This document shows positions 16,001-28,370 of a DNA stretch of 64,000 bases, piece after piece. Every line of letters begins with the position of its first letter. Position 1 is the first letter of the stretch. Source of the stretch: Tigriopus japonicus (Eukaryota; Arthropoda; Copepoda; Harpacticoida; Harpacticidae); assembly GCA_010645155.1 (NCBI GenBank), contig JAAGOF010000071.1, positions 617,106 through 681,105 on the forward strand, given 5' to 3'. The position numbers and the translations under genes were made by a program. Under the pieces are notes generated by a model, which worked only from the letters and a program-made list of their open reading frames with translations, did no database searches and had not been told where the DNA came from.

Positions 16001-19000
16001 AAGATTTCCTTCATTCCTTGAGCCTGCGTGGCGCTAAATTGCTCACCAGGGCGCTTTATTTGAGTTTCATGACCATATTTTATCCTGGAGAGCTAGGATA
16101 TTTGTTTGAGCTGTTACTTCTTCGACAAAAACCTCGCTTATGAAGAGGTCGTCCATCGTTGGTTTTGGGCGATTGTCCAACTATTGTTGGCCTTTTTCAA
16201 TGTGGGACCTTTTTTGGCCTTCGATCACAGCTTTAATATGTAAATGACGGAAATTTGCATCGAAATGAATCCAGCCTCTATTTACCAGAGACGTTGGATA
16301 AGGAGTAGAGACCTTGCATATAAGTGTGGGCAAAGCAGAGCTTGTCCATCCTGAAAGTTTATATAACGTTTAATCTGGAAATGACCCTCTATAATAATAT
16401 CGGCAAAATGTTCAAAACAACAGATGAGGTTGTGGGAAAACTTTTGCATTATTTCCCTTTTCTTGGTTAAACTAGCCATCAAATTAGAACCTCAATAGCC
16501 ATTCAGCTCGTTGAAAATACTTGTTTTCTCAAGGACAAAGGAGGCTTGAACCAATTCTGGATAGTGCTACTCTACTACAGACAGAGTCCAATTGGAGTAC
16601 AGTACAACCAGGGAATTGAGGGCATTCAGTTCGACTCATTACCCAAGAATTGGCCATCCTGGCCTCAAAATAAACATTTCGTTTTCCCGTGGCCACGTTG
16701 ATGATCAAGATAATCATACTACCGAGAATGACGATTAGAATCGGGATGAACATCATAGTTTCAGGGGCCATATTGGGACACGGGAGATGAGATGTTCATC
16801 TTTCATGATGATGCCACCATCAAATGGTCAAGTGAGGAGTTTCCAGAGTTCCGGAGAAGTCAATCTAGTGGAAAATGTTTCATATTGCACCAAAGACAAA
16901 TATATTTCGGCAAAGGGAAAGGCAAGTGTCCGACCTAAAAGCAAAGTCCAAGGATAGGAAGGGGAAAATCCGCAACATTTTCTGCAATGGCCCGCCTACC
17001 ATCACCTTTTTCATTTGAGGTCCAGCAACTTTCAAGTTTCCACCCGAGGGAAAATGACACACACACACATGCACACCCAACCACAGCCTCGACCACCACA
17101 TTAGCACACTAGTTGGACCAGAGGAAACGCTCTACGTAAAACACGCACTTCAGTGAGCCACTGGCCGTTATAAAACCCAATTTACTACTATGTTTTTCCG
17201 ACCCAATGGCTGCAAGTCTCTTTAGGTTGCAAATGGCTCGTCCACAAGGCACTAATGAAAGAGCATGAACACGATGACAGCTTGATGAATTTTAAATGCA
17301 AAGAAACTGCAACAGACTGGTTTGTTAAAGACTTTTTTTCTGCTTGAAGAAGTGCGCATGGAGAGTTTTCAAAGTGTCTTTAAGACAAGGCAATCCATGT
17401 CTTCATTTCGACCCTCAATTGTGGGTACCACGGAGCGAAAGTTGCGAGATTCTTTTTATGCCGTTCAAGTCCATCTAAATCTAATTCCATCCCCATACGA
17501 TGCCTTGAGCAGTCATTGAACACTTTTTATGGCTTCATCAAAAACCGAATCGGACTACGAGACCAGTGCCAAGGAATGAGGAATGTGTCATGGTTCTTGG
17601 GAGGCCATGAGACAGAAAATAAAGAACCCGGTTGTAAAAATGTTACAGAGTAGTTCTCGCTCGCACTCTTAAGACATTCGTCGTCGTCCATGATCAAAAC
17701 GCACCACAGATCTTCCCGAGACTTGACAAGATTTCTCCAGGGACCTCAAAGACTAGCTCAGTATGAAGTTGGTTGAAGCCAGAGTGGGTGGATACAACAC
17801 ATGTGCAGAATTTGCCCAAGTGCCTCTATGATATAAGATATGAGCTGGAGGAATTCCGAGGGCCAAAGCCTTTGGGACGTTGTGGAATGGGCCAAAGTGA
17901 CGGAAAAGGGTTAACTCCTCGTAATGAGAGAGTACCAAGAAGGGAATGATCATGTTGTAGAACGATCAGATAACAATAAATGCATTTGCCTATTCTCGAT
18001 ACACTCCCGCAACCATCACCATTGCGAGATCATCATCAGGGTGCCAATGAACACGGCTTGTCCACACCAACGTCCTCACTATGGATACAATATATGTAGA
18101 CTTACTATCGTCGGACTAAGTGAAAGAGTGTTAGTCACAGTACACAAACGGACGTGGTGAACCACATTAACAGGATGTGTGTGTCTGTTGATCTGTGTTT
18201 TCCAATGATTTGTATCTCTGTCTCTCGCTTGGTTGGCTAAAAGTGAGAGAATCGAGGTCGATCCTAGACAAAGTTAATTGAAATATTCAAATGCGAGTTA
18301 ACGTCTGCCACATGCTCGGCGTCAGAAATATCTTCCTAGTGGTCCTTGGAAATAGGCTCATAAATTTCGAAATATTCTTATGCTAATCACGCTCGACAAC
18401 AGCAATAATGATGATGAGCTAATGTCCCAAGTCCCCTCCATCTCTCCAATTGAGGACGAATGTGAATTTGGTTACCGAATCGAGGTAGAAAAAACCGATC
18501 CCAAGGCAAATGAACGAGACGGAGGGGGGATAATGTGAGGCCTTTTACGGGCTATTTGACCTCATGGTTCATAAATCATATCCAATTTAGAAAAGTTCTC
18601 TCTCCCGGGAACTCTTACGTGGTGCACCGAAGGCAGCTTTTTTGCCATTTTTTACCATTAATGCTGCACGTCTGTATGTGCTACCACCCAAGTTGGAAAG
18701 TGTTTTTTTTGGTCAAATGTGTTTCACACGACGAAATGACCAAGTCAAGTCGTGATTAAGGGAACAGGCTTTTTCAAAATCAAATTTTGTGATTCCGTCT
18801 GTGGTTGTAACTTGATGTAATCTTTTTTGTGTATATGTACGTGAGTGTGGCAGAAAACTAAAGAAAACTAACTAGTGTTAAAGAATTGGCATGTCCTTTT
18901 CGTTTTCTCCAAACCAGCGTTGTATTAAGTAAAAAAAAGGTTCAATAGCCACTTGAAATGCATGTTCAAACCAAGTTGGAATCATTCGCATAGCTGCACA

Positions 19001-21310
19001 GACCATAACATACTCAGATAAAGCGAGATGCGAATTGATATCAAGGTAGCAAGGTACTATCAAACGATGCAAACCGGCCTGTGTTAATCACTTTTAAAAT
19101 GCAATTAATTACAATTGCAATTAATATGGTCTCAAAAGTAATTAAATGCTATTACATCTACTTTATTTTCAAATGTAATCAATTGCAATTACATCCAAAA
19201 AGTAATTGAATTACATGATATTTCAAACCCAATTGGAAATCAGTTCTTTTTAAGTGCAAAAAACATTAAAAACTTTTGAATTTTGGGAAAATCAATTTCC
19301 ATTCTGAAAAATTTTGTTAAGACGGGGGAAAATCAGCGAAATATTTCATCCCAGACGTATACAAAAATATGATTGTAATTTGTAGCAAAAATATCAATTT
19401 CATTGTTTCAAATGTAATTGCAGTTACGTAATTGTAATTTCGAATTTCAGTTACATCACAGGTCTGGATTTAAAATGGTGTCAGGCTAAAACTCATCTGA
19501 AATTAAGAAGTAAATGTCTGCCGTTTGGTTTTCAGTGGCCAACAGTAAGTTAGACGTCGATCGAGTTGTCAAGAAACGAAAACTAAGGCTCATTATTATT
19601 GTCTTGAGGGGATGGGTTGTAGCACGCGAAAATGCATTTGGCGTGGTTTTGATGCCTTACCGAATATCTATCGTTGGGCACGTTGAAGAATAGGAGAAGA
19701 ATGAGAGGCGCAAAGGCGGAGTTTGGTCTTCCCCTTATTCAATTGTTGGGGCATTGACTAATTGAGATGCCTCATGACAAAAGCATTAATCATTTATAAT
19801 CTTCTCCACTTTGCTTGTGTACATATGGAGGTAACTGGAGGGTGATAAATTGATTTCCACTCTTGGGAATGGACCAAGCATGTTGGCATACTTGCCTGAC
19901 ACCTTCAGATCATTTGAATTTTGAAGGGGAACAAGAAAAAAATTAGACGGGAAAATCATTTGTCAGCATCTTCCAGATATTTGGAATTTTGGATTTGTGT
20001 GATAACAAACTCCTTTTGTTTTCTTTGTTGCAGATCCATATCCCCCAAATACATCGACCCTTTTGATGGCCACTCCGAAATCCTCAGGACCCTTTGGACA
20101 CATGAGGCCAACAGACTTGTCCCAATCCCCGACAACGACCGGGAAATACTCACTTTCCAATACGTTGGAGTTGTGTCATATGGTGGAATCGCCCTACTCG
20201 AATGTCATCGATGAGCAAACCCATCGGCCGTTTTCCAATGGTTGTTCAACCCCGAGCAATTTCGATTATTCGTCTGTCTACTATCACCCACATCAAACCA
20301 ATCGAACGAGTAGCTCCACAGGGATCTCCTCTTCTAATTCAGATCAATCCTCCAACTTGAACCTCTTAAACCCTTTAAAGCCCACACTGGTCTCGACTGG
20401 TGCCCCGAGGACCCCCTTCATCGTGCGTAATGAGAGTGGGGCGCATCTCTTGAACGGATCTAATCTAAATATGAATCGCTCTCAAAACAATGTCAGAAAT
20501 CACATGGGTTTTCTCACTTCGCTTCTCCCTAATCGCTTAGCCAAAAAAGGCAGACGGCAACGTCGACGACGAGGAACGGGGGAAGAAATCGCACCCCCAG
20601 CCCCGACACACCAAGTGTGGCCGAATCAATTCGCTACGGGTGATTCCTCGTGGTTAATGACATCTCAGCCCTCCGTTCCAGTTGGATCATCATCTTTAAT
20701 AGCAACAACTGGCATGGGAGGAACTCTCCATTTAGATGGCATTCAAGAACATCATCACCAACAACAACAACCTCTGTTGCCTCTCGTGACGTCCAGACCG
20801 TCGACGCTTCATCAAAACGGCAGTTATGGCGACAGGGGCAATCCCCCAGCAAGTACATCGACGGCAACTACAGCAACTGTGAATTATGGCCAACCAAATA
20901 TGGTGCCCATGGCCAATAAGTCCACTTTGGGAAGGATGCCTAATCCAGACGACATCTTGCCTCAAGAGGCTTGGACGGATTTTACTGGTGCCGAGGATTG
21001 GTCTGAGGCATTGACCATGAAACGATCCCGTCTCAAGCGGGGCAAGCAACGGCCCAGCCCAACCAAGCCCCCAGGGGGCGTGGGCAATTGTGATAATGCT
21101 AATAATAACCCTAGTTTAAGACCACATTCCTTGGGAAGTCAAATCACATCCTCGGGAGGGGATCCCGATCAGGACTTGGACGATGAAGAGTCCTTTGAAA
21201 TGAGCTCTCCCATGCTTGAAGCAACGACCCCTGAGAATGGCAATCTCCGAGCCTTTCATAGCTCCACTTCGAATTCAAACTCATCCTCAAATACGTCAGC
21301 CCTACGATAA
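316..21310 (+). CDS. Single-pass membrane receptor-like protein, 3' exons only (partial at 5' end)
   Basis: Four exons join in one open frame: 316-446, 11305-11554, 15057-15171 and 20034-21310. Every junction has AG before and GT after, with phases 2, 0 and 1 that match. Exon 1 ends a probable ectodomain and encodes a hydrophobic span (SLFLVALFGVFTLSACIAVF) followed by VLWRR, so the later exons are cytoplasmic. The tail of roughly 550 residues is rich in Ser, Pro, Asn and Thr, has tyrosines in acidic settings (LIYDD, RIYEEV, SPYSNVIDE), a polybasic cluster KKGRRQRRRR near 20540-20575, a His/Gln run, and an acidic stretch DQDLDDEESFEM near the end. The stop is TAA at 21308. This architecture fits immunoglobulin/FN3 adhesion or guidance receptors, but the diagnostic ectodomain lies upstream of the window and I cannot name the family. 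Tyrosine motifs as signalling sites are inference. Exon structure is well supported; an extra small exon in the 10.9 kb intron cannot be excluded. Confidence 0.8.
447..11304 (+). other. Long intron of the receptor gene
   Basis: About 10.9 kb between donor gtaaga at 447 and acceptor ttgcag ending at 11304. It has simple CT runs near 6812-6832 and poly-T/A tracts but no open frame with recognisable protein character; the longest antisense ORF (2326-2889) has Cys/Phe/Arg-rich composition typical of chance. I see no transposon with clear ends here. Confidence 0.7.
11555..15056 (+). other. Intron of the receptor gene
   Basis: Donor gtaaag at 11555 and acceptor tttcag ending at 15056. It holds an ATC microsatellite near 13021 and otherwise no recognised gene or element. 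Confidence 0.7.
13021..13078. repeat. (ATC)n / (TTC)n microsatellite
   Basis: About fifteen ATC units are followed by TTC units. The repeat generates artificial poly-His, poly-Ile and poly-Ser reading frames on the + strand, none of which is a gene. Confidence 0.95.
16645..16771 (-). CDS. Possible antisense first exon with a membrane anchor (weak)
   Basis: An ATG in an acceptable context opens a frame that starts MAPETMMFIPILIVILGSMI and continues through a second hydrophobic stretch to a basic TGKRN segment, then meets a possible donor (TGG/gtaatg) near 16645. It would be a small membrane protein nested in an intron of the + strand receptor gene. No convincing downstream exon was found, so it may be chance. 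Confidence 0.2.
19074..19466 (-). mobile_element. hAT-type MITE with A+T-rich TAATTACATT core, copy 1
   Basis: The 393 bp element has 10 bp terminal inverted repeats (left ccggcctgtg, right end reading cagacctgtg on the other strand) and is flanked by imperfect 8 bp direct repeats, gatgcaaa (19066-19073) and gatttaaa (19467-19474), 6 of 8 matching. The interior is a degenerate array of TAATTRCAATTAC-like units without coding capacity. The copy at 27838-28305 matches it end to end in inverted orientation. Eight-base target duplication and short C-rich ends indicate the hAT superfamily; it must be non-autonomous. Confidence 0.75.
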
Positions 21311-21524
21311 TTTTTGGCTCTGCAAGTGTTTGTCTCCTTCTCCCTATGTATGTGCCCTTCTTGAAAACGTCTCGAGTTTGTTTAGTTTTTACTTGAATAG
21401 ATTTCAAATTAACATGGTAGAGCATTTCCTTTTTCTGCTACCTCTGCTTTTTAGAGGAAGAGTGGAAATCCGAAAAAAATATCGCACCTGAAGATCTTGC
21501 TTCAACACGTTCAAGGTTGTCCGT

Positions 21525-21530
21525 AATAAA
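21525..21530 (+). promoter_or_regulatory. Candidate poly(A) signal of the receptor gene
   Basis: AATAAA lies 215 bp after the receptor stop codon. Further AATAAA copies at 21627-21632 and 21830-21835 could serve as alternative 3' ends. Confidence 0.45.
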
Positions 21531-22549
21531 GCGTAACCAAACCGACACACCCACCCTTTCCAATACTTATCGTATACTACCTTGCAATTAAATTTCATCC
21601 AATCACCTCCACCCAAGGCCTCCTCAAATAAAGATCTCGTCTACAGTACTCCACCCCGTCATTCCCTTCCTTTTCAAGTAACCACAAAGCCTTATTTTTA
21701 TAAACTCATCATCTTTGTGCCCCATTTCTCTCACACCAAGAACACTACTACTCATAACTGTATTCCCCTATTCTAGTCAGACAAGATTTGTTGTGAATTG
21801 AATGAACATATCATTCCTAAACCAGAAGTAATAAACGTTCCCACACTGCATTTAAACATGCGTTTTTCCAATCTTCTCCTTAAAAAAAATTGCTCAACAA
21901 ACAACTCATAGTGATTCTCGGAGCCCAAACTAATTTTTCATCAATTCAACGTCAAAGATTCCTGGTGAACACTCTCCTGAATCTCCAGGAACTCCCAAAA
22001 AGGCTTGAACGGAGCACAAGAGCCATTCAAAGCAGCATTTTCCAATGTAGTATACGTAGTAAAGCTTTTCTTCGCTACAAGCAACAGGATAGTGCCGTCC
22101 CCATTGTTCTCCAGGGAGTAAAGATACTGTGAGGACCGAGGAGGCAACCTTTCTAATCCAATCAAGCCCAGATCAAAAAATTGCACCAATTTTCCGCCTT
22201 TTTCACTCGGTCCTCGTTTCTTCCCACCCAACCAAGTACCGAGATGAGGGGGCACTTGGGCATCTCCCAAAGCCTCTTGCCAACGGGGTTTACGTACAAC
22301 TACATTCAAGGAATAGCAGTGGTAGTAGTCTTCTTCTTAGTGCTTGCTCGGGTTCGACTATCTCCGAGCTCTCCCAAGGCTGTCGAAACATATCCCTCCC
22401 AAAGGACTGAAACGGCCTTTTTGCTCCCTGAACCAACCAGCTTCTATCACCCTTCCGTTCAACAGTCTGACTCTGCGTTCCTAAGGACGAGTGTGAATGC
22501 ATCTCTTTCCCGTTCAACTTCAAAGGTTGAAGGTTGCTTTACCTACATT

Positions 22550-23883
22550 TCATCCTTGTTTTTGGAATTGTCGTTTTGCATCTTGGCATCGTGGAATTCC
22601 CCTGTTGAAAGCATCTGTCAGTTCATAAATACTGCCCTGCTCAAGCTCAAACGGGAACGAAGAGAGAACATTATTGACGTAAAGATGCTCCAAATTGGCC
22701 ATATCACATGGGAACGGAAGGCTGAGTAAGGCCGCCATGCGTGTTTCCTTGGAGACCTGAAAAGCAAAAAGGAAGACAAAGTCGCTGAGCCTTTGGTTAT
22801 TCAGGTCACATAAATTTGCTTGTCTCAGGTCTGCAACAAACTTGACCTCGTCACCCGATTCTGCAGCAGAATCAAAGGGAACATGCTGAAAGATAATGCT
22901 GTTAAAAATGGTCTGTTGACTTTGACAGATCTGATATGTTGAGCAAAAAGAAGTCTAAGGGGACTTAAGAACGAGTTCAGCCGATTCCAAGAAACTTGAG
23001 CTCCTATGAAATGTTGCAATATTTGCACGATTGGCCTCGTTTGTATTCGTTTCCTTGTGATTTATGGGCAGGATTTATATGGCTTCAGATCATGACCAAG
23101 CTTGAGTTGGGCGGAATTGTTTCCTTTGGCGAAAAGAACACGTGGCAAAATCTGATCTTCAAATGGCTCGAAAGTAGGCCTGAAAAATATGAAATAGGAT
23201 ATGAGAAAAAAAAAACAGAACAAGAGCAGTTTGTACGCAGTATGTAGTGCAGAAAGAAAGACTAAACCGCACCGACGCACATCTCTTTAGCCTCGGATTG
23301 CTTCCAATTGAATGGAAATCCAATCTGAAAATTGCAAGCATACAAAAACCTCATAATTGAATTCCCTCCTTGGCCATTTGGAACAATGCCACAGAACCAA
23401 GAACCAACGAACTGTTCAGTCATCTAAGTAGGCAAGCACACCCAAGTATTTGTTTCAAACCAAATCAGGTTCTCGTTGTCTTGAAGCTTTAGTAAGAACA
23501 CGAGCTCCACGTTTATGGTCTATCTCTAGCTATGAAGGTACCTGCGTACAGAGCATCGTACTTCTCCGAATGCTCGCGGAAAAAGCCAAAGAAACTTGAT
23601 AGAGATAAATGATCTCGGCAATATGGAAAACAGACAGCACGCCTCCGACTTTGAACTCCCTTGCCATACAGATACTACCGGTTGTTTCAGGGAATGTTAT
23701 GGCGATCCCATTTCTTTGGAAAGTCAAATTGGCAAGAAATTCATGCCTTCCTAACGTATTACAAAAAGCCAAGAGTGGGTAAGTGAACCATATAAGGAAC
23801 AGGGAGTTGAAGGTTAAAGTTTGCATCAAATGCCTTGCAAGAAGCAATGTTTTTGGCTCTCGAATAACAGTAATACATTTCAA
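22550..23883 (-). CDS. Candidate two-exon secreted or membrane protein (uncertain)
   Basis: A frame at 23883-23542 encodes a Met-initiated segment with an internal signal-peptide-like stretch (FNSLFLIWFTYPLLAFC), then a Gly/Phe-rich part with FKVGGVLSVFHIAE. It ends at a CAG/gtacc donor. An exon at 22756-22550, after a strong acceptor (tttttgcttttcag), continues in phase 0 with VSKETRMAALLSLPFPCDM and ends in TGA. A further possible exon after tcctcacag lies at about 22120-21941. I do not recognise the product. The FKVGGVLSVFH segment faintly recalls ligand-binding domains of family C receptors, but this is not enough for a call. Chance ORFs are a real alternative. Confidence 0.22.
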
Positions 23884-26800
23884 ACTGTGTCTTCCAAAAT
23901 GAAGAAACTAGTAAGTTAGCATGCTATTATGTTTTAAAAAATGTGATGTGTGCTCTCGTATTTGATAGTGGATCTTTTCATATTTTTTTCATCTTGAACA
24001 TCTAACGTGTTTTAACAACCTGCCATTTTCAAGCCTCTTGTACAATCTCTGATTTGGTTACCTTTGCCTCTCGTGGCCAATTCTGCCAATTCTAGCCAGT
24101 TCTCTATAGAACATTGCATTCAAAAACCATCCTAGATGGATGAAGGAGAAGGGGCTCGGAAATTGGAGTTTACTCGGGAGCATTTCCGAGATCCCTCAGA
24201 GCCAAACTGGAAACGTGGAATAATTTCACCAGTTTTTGGTAGGTTCATCCCTCGACGCCAACTTCAACCACGAACGATACTGCACATTCTTCATAAGAGA
24301 AGTCCTGTTTAATGTTGAATGAGAAAAAAATGAAAGAAATGATAAAGTGCACATTAACACGTTAAGGATGACGATATTTCATGGCATTCTTTAAACTCAT
24401 GCCATGATGGTAAATGGTTTTCTGCCCTGAGGCCCACGAGTGAGTTTCAGAGATCAAAAAAATAAACGAAACCAATTCTGGACGTACTTTTAATTATGCT
24501 TTTACCAACAAGAACAAATCCGCAAGAAAAATTTCTTGCGGATTATTAATGCCGCCACAAGGAATTAAATACCTTGAAATAATGAAAGAAACATAGCTTC
24601 TAACCGACAACGGGATTTGAACTCACGCGTTTTGGGGAGGACTTACTTTTCGCCAATCTAAAGATGATTTTAGATTGGTTTTTGAATTGCAGCATTCTAC
24701 AAAACAATGATTTTATATTCTTTGCTAACAGGAATTGAAACTTCTCACCAATTAAAATTAGAGTCCATCGTTTACCCCGTTTATGACCTGTCCAATACCT
24801 CGGGCGATTTTTCCCCCCTTTGTGCATCATATTTCATGAGTGCCCCCAATTTTCTACCTGGGCATGATCTTGCATGAGCTAGAATTCCACTCCTAAAATG
24901 GCACTGGTTCAAAGAAAATCCTTCTTTCCCACTGACGTTTCCTTATGAAGCACTGAATTTCATAATTTAGCATCCAAATTTTGGCTCGGAAAAAACCTCT
25001 CTTCGCCGTACTGATGTAGCAAATTTGAACCCCATGAAACGAGAGCGGCCATTGTGTTGAATATTCAATTTCACCTTCACACCAGGACACAAATTTATGC
25101 CCAACCACAAAAACAATGACGCCTTCGTGGCCGCCAGATTCGATTCATTGGGTTTGAGATCATTCTTAAGGCAATCGAGGGAGTAACTCGATTGAGAGAG
25201 TTGCACAAGAATTTGACAAAGACGAGAGAGAGAGAGATCAGGTTGAAAGCGAACGTCAAAAACATCTTGCTCATCCATTCTTTGACAGACATCAATTGGG
25301 CTTGCCTTGGGAAACAAAAGGTCTTTTTATGCAACGACTTAATTAGCTAACCAGCATGTGGTCTGTCGCCCGGGTGTTCTACCCCTGCACTAGAAAGATT
25401 GGTCCAATTGAGCATGAATTTGACTATATGGACTCTCGGGCGATTGCAGAACCATGTTTGGACACTGATAATATTTCCCATCCTACACGGTTGTCGGTCT
25501 GTCTGTCTGCCAATCTCTTTCAAAAGCGGCTCAACGGTTAAACTGTTCCTACTCAAATATTAGAACGTCATCATGGTCCCTTTTTTTACTGAAATCTAAG
25601 CCTCTGACATGAGAGAGAGCCCATCTCGACGGCTTTTTAAATGTGCTCCTCCCTCAGATGTGCGTTTGTAAAGGTTTCAAATTTGCCTCTCTTGAACATA
25701 AGCTGCATGTATTTGAATTATTCATGATTTTATGGTCTCGTCGATCGGCTTTGAAGGCATGAATGTCGGTCGGACTTGGCTCGAGTGTGGTCCAAGCAAA
25801 TTACCCTTCACCTGTCACGCCTTAAAATAGAGAGAAAAGTCAGAAGAATGCTCACGCGAGATTTTGCTTTTGCATCCTCTGTAAAAGAACGTCTTCTTCC
25901 GAGGCCAGGTCACCCAAACGTTATTATGGCCCATGTCGGTCAGGGGCGGGGGCCTCTTTTTATGGATGTTTTGATTTGAAGAAACAATTTCACGGTGGCA
26001 GAGCGAAATAGATCTCCACAATGAAGAAAGTTGCCCGACGAAAATTGCATGGGTTTTGGACAAGGGGGTTGAAAAGTTCGACATGATATATTTGGATTCT
26101 TGGAGGATGTTGTGTATTAGCAAACACCTCATCTATGGCACTGACCAAGCTGTGTTGAAGCAGATCCCTCATTTGAGATCGTCTTTGGTCGTGGATGTAG
26201 GTCCTCTGCTCAAGTTTTATGAAAACTTCTCACCATCTCATACATCATAGTTACGACGGGAATGCTCGAGGCCTTATTCGCCACCCCACTTCTACTTCCA
26301 CCATTGGTTGACTTGACCAGCCAAGTGTAAAGTGGGCTACATGTACGTGCGTAAGAACACTCACTGGCTGTGCCAAGTACCTGGTTTTCTTAGTCTTTAT
26401 GGACAAAAATTTGAGCAATTTCACTTCAAACAAGGTATGCAATGAGCTGGGCATGCTCATATTAGGGCCCCTTCCAGAGCATACTTTACTAGAAGAGCAA
26501 GTGTTTGAAATACCTACCAGGCATATCATCTTTAGGCCATCTGAGCTTGAACGGGACAAAAAAACGATATTTAAAGTTGGGAAATGGTGAGAATTGGGTC
26601 AAGAGCCTCCAGAATATATTTCGATTGTAAAGCTAACCTTCCTTAACTTTTTCGAGAACCAGTCGATCTCGGCGTTGTTATGCGGGTTCATTTAAAGTTG
26701 TGTCGCGTAGGACCAATCTGTCAGATAAGTTTAACGTTGCCAAAAGTCAATTTCAACTCACTTTGACATGTGGGTCTAATTCGAAATACGTCATTCCAAA

Positions 26801-27111
26801 TTCAAAACCGTATTGAAAGTGTCAATCACTTAAACAAGATCGGCATTCATATCGATAAAACTCACGTGTGGGGAATACAAACTGGAATGAAACCTTAGGT
26901 GTTTGTCAAGTTTTGTCCTTTCGTGGTGAAGAGAGACAAGCAAATTTATTTCGACACAGAAATCAAGATTGAATAACTTCACTTTCTCAAGTCTCCACCC
27001 AATGAACCAGATAGGAAACGAACAGAAGCGTCACCTACTTTGGCAATCGAGACTATCTTAATTAAGTGAATCGCTACCAAATCCATTAGTTCAGCCAAAC
27101 TCGTTTGCTAT

Positions 27112-27312
27112 TCATCGCCTATTCAATTCGTTAACAGAGTGTTGATCTGATTGACTTTCAAGAAGGCCGTGGGCACATTTCAGCCAGATATCCAGCAACT
27201 TATCAACGGCATCATCATCAACTTGTACTGCCCTTGGAAGATTTGCCAATGGGGATCTCACTAGGTTGCCACTGCGTTCAAAAAAGCCCCATGAAATTGA
27301 ATACATCTCCAC
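27112..27312 (-). CDS. Candidate last exon of a short peptide gene (weak)
   Basis: After a polypyrimidine-rich acceptor (cttttttgaacgcag) a frame reads GNLVRSPLANLPRAVQ and DDDAVDKLLDIWLKCAHGLL, then ends ELNRR and TGA. The amphipathic helix-like, charged composition is more protein-like than its surroundings. I recognise no family, and no matching upstream exon was found. Confidence 0.2.
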   Translation of the reverse strand: MEMYSISWGFFERSGNLVRSPLANLPRAVQVDDDAVDKLLDIWLKCAHGLLESQSDQHSVNELNRR

Positions 27313-27837
27313 AAATCAAGGTTCCTTCTGACGCTAACAAGGTACTCGTTTCCACTAGCTTCAATTCACTCGAGAAAGAATTTGAATTTTCTGGGGTGTG
27401 TCCTTTCGAGGTGTTTTTTTGAAGGGTGTCTGGTCTCTAAACCTCATGGATTACTCACTACCTAGATTTAGTTCGTCACGAATTTCTAATTGATCGATCA
27501 CTGAGGCCAAGAAAGGTCTCGGTTGAAGCCCCATTGATCATTGGGTGATGATGACAAGTAGGACTCGAGTTCGTGATGATGACATATGGAAGCAGAGAGT
27601 GAAATGTCACTCACTATTTAATTTGGCAGCTCATTGGACATTTTTTGGGTCTAGGAACAAAAGTGATCACCATCTTTGCTCCAATTTATCTGTCTGGAGG
27701 CAAGCGGAACAAATGAGAACGTGGCAAGCTAAGAGCCACTATTTCCATTTTTTCTCTAATTACACTACCGTATGTTGCACTAGCTCATGCACGCATTATT
27801 AGCTCAGTGTTCAAGAGACGAAAAAGTACTTCATCCC

Positions 27838-28305
27838 CAGATTTGTGATGTAATTGTAATTGAAATTACGATTACGTAATTGCAATTACATTTCCAAGTA
27901 TTTGTAATTAATTAAATTCAAGATCAAAGTAATTGTAATTAATTACATTTGAGCCCACGTTATTGACCTTTTTCAATTACTAAGTACAATTACATTTTCA
28001 CTTACATATGAAGTTCGGGGATTAGACATTTCGCAGGTTTCCCCCGTCCTTCAAATATTTTTTAGTGTGTAAATTGATCCACCCAAAGTTCACACTTTTC
28101 TTTACGCATTTTGCACTTAAAAAGAAAGGAGTTCAATTCTGGTTGGAAAAAATGTACTTCAATTACTTCATGAAAGTAACTGTAATTAATTACATTTGAC
28201 AATAAAGTAAATGTAATTGTATTTAATTCCTTTGGAGACCAACTTATTACCAAATTATTTGTAATTGTAATTAATTACATTTTGAAAGTAATTGACACAG
28301 GTCCG
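27838..28305 (+). mobile_element. hAT-type MITE with A+T-rich TAATTACATT core, copy 2
   Basis: The 468 bp element has ends cagatttgtg (left) and cggacctgtg (right end, other strand), flanked by ttcatccc (27830-27837) and tgcatccc (28306-28313), 7 of 8 matching. It aligns along its length with the reverse complement of 19074-19466, sharing the TGTGATGTAA start, the TAATTGTAATTAATTACATT core and the GACACAGG end. No coding capacity. Confidence 0.8.
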
Positions 28306-28370
28306 TGCATCCCAAATATGAATTAAACGAATGAGCTCAAGGAAATTTAGTCTAAAGAAGCGATTTTTTT

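Larger units (their letters stand above)
15172..20033 (+). other. Intron of the receptor gene, carrying a MITE
   Basis: Donor gtaagc at 15172 and acceptor ttgcag ending at 20033. It contains the A+T-rich hAT-type MITE at 19074-19466 and a weak antisense candidate exon near 16645-16771; the rest shows nothing I can name. Confidence 0.7.
21531..27829. other. Intergenic region with only weak gene candidates
   Basis: About 6.3 kb after the receptor gene. Most ORFs are short and lack splice support. Two - strand candidates are listed separately. A frame-overlapping Cys/Ser-rich - strand patch near 24967-25334 looks protein-like in more than one frame and cannot be resolved by eye. Confidence 0.5.

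Noticed and set aside
22181..22729. 182-codon + strand ORF
   Set aside because: It is antisense to a better-supported - strand splice candidate and has no recognisable domain.
24600..24640. tRNA T-arm-like text (gagttcaaatcccg on the - strand)
   Set aside because: No complementary T-stem, acceptor or D-arm could be drawn around it.
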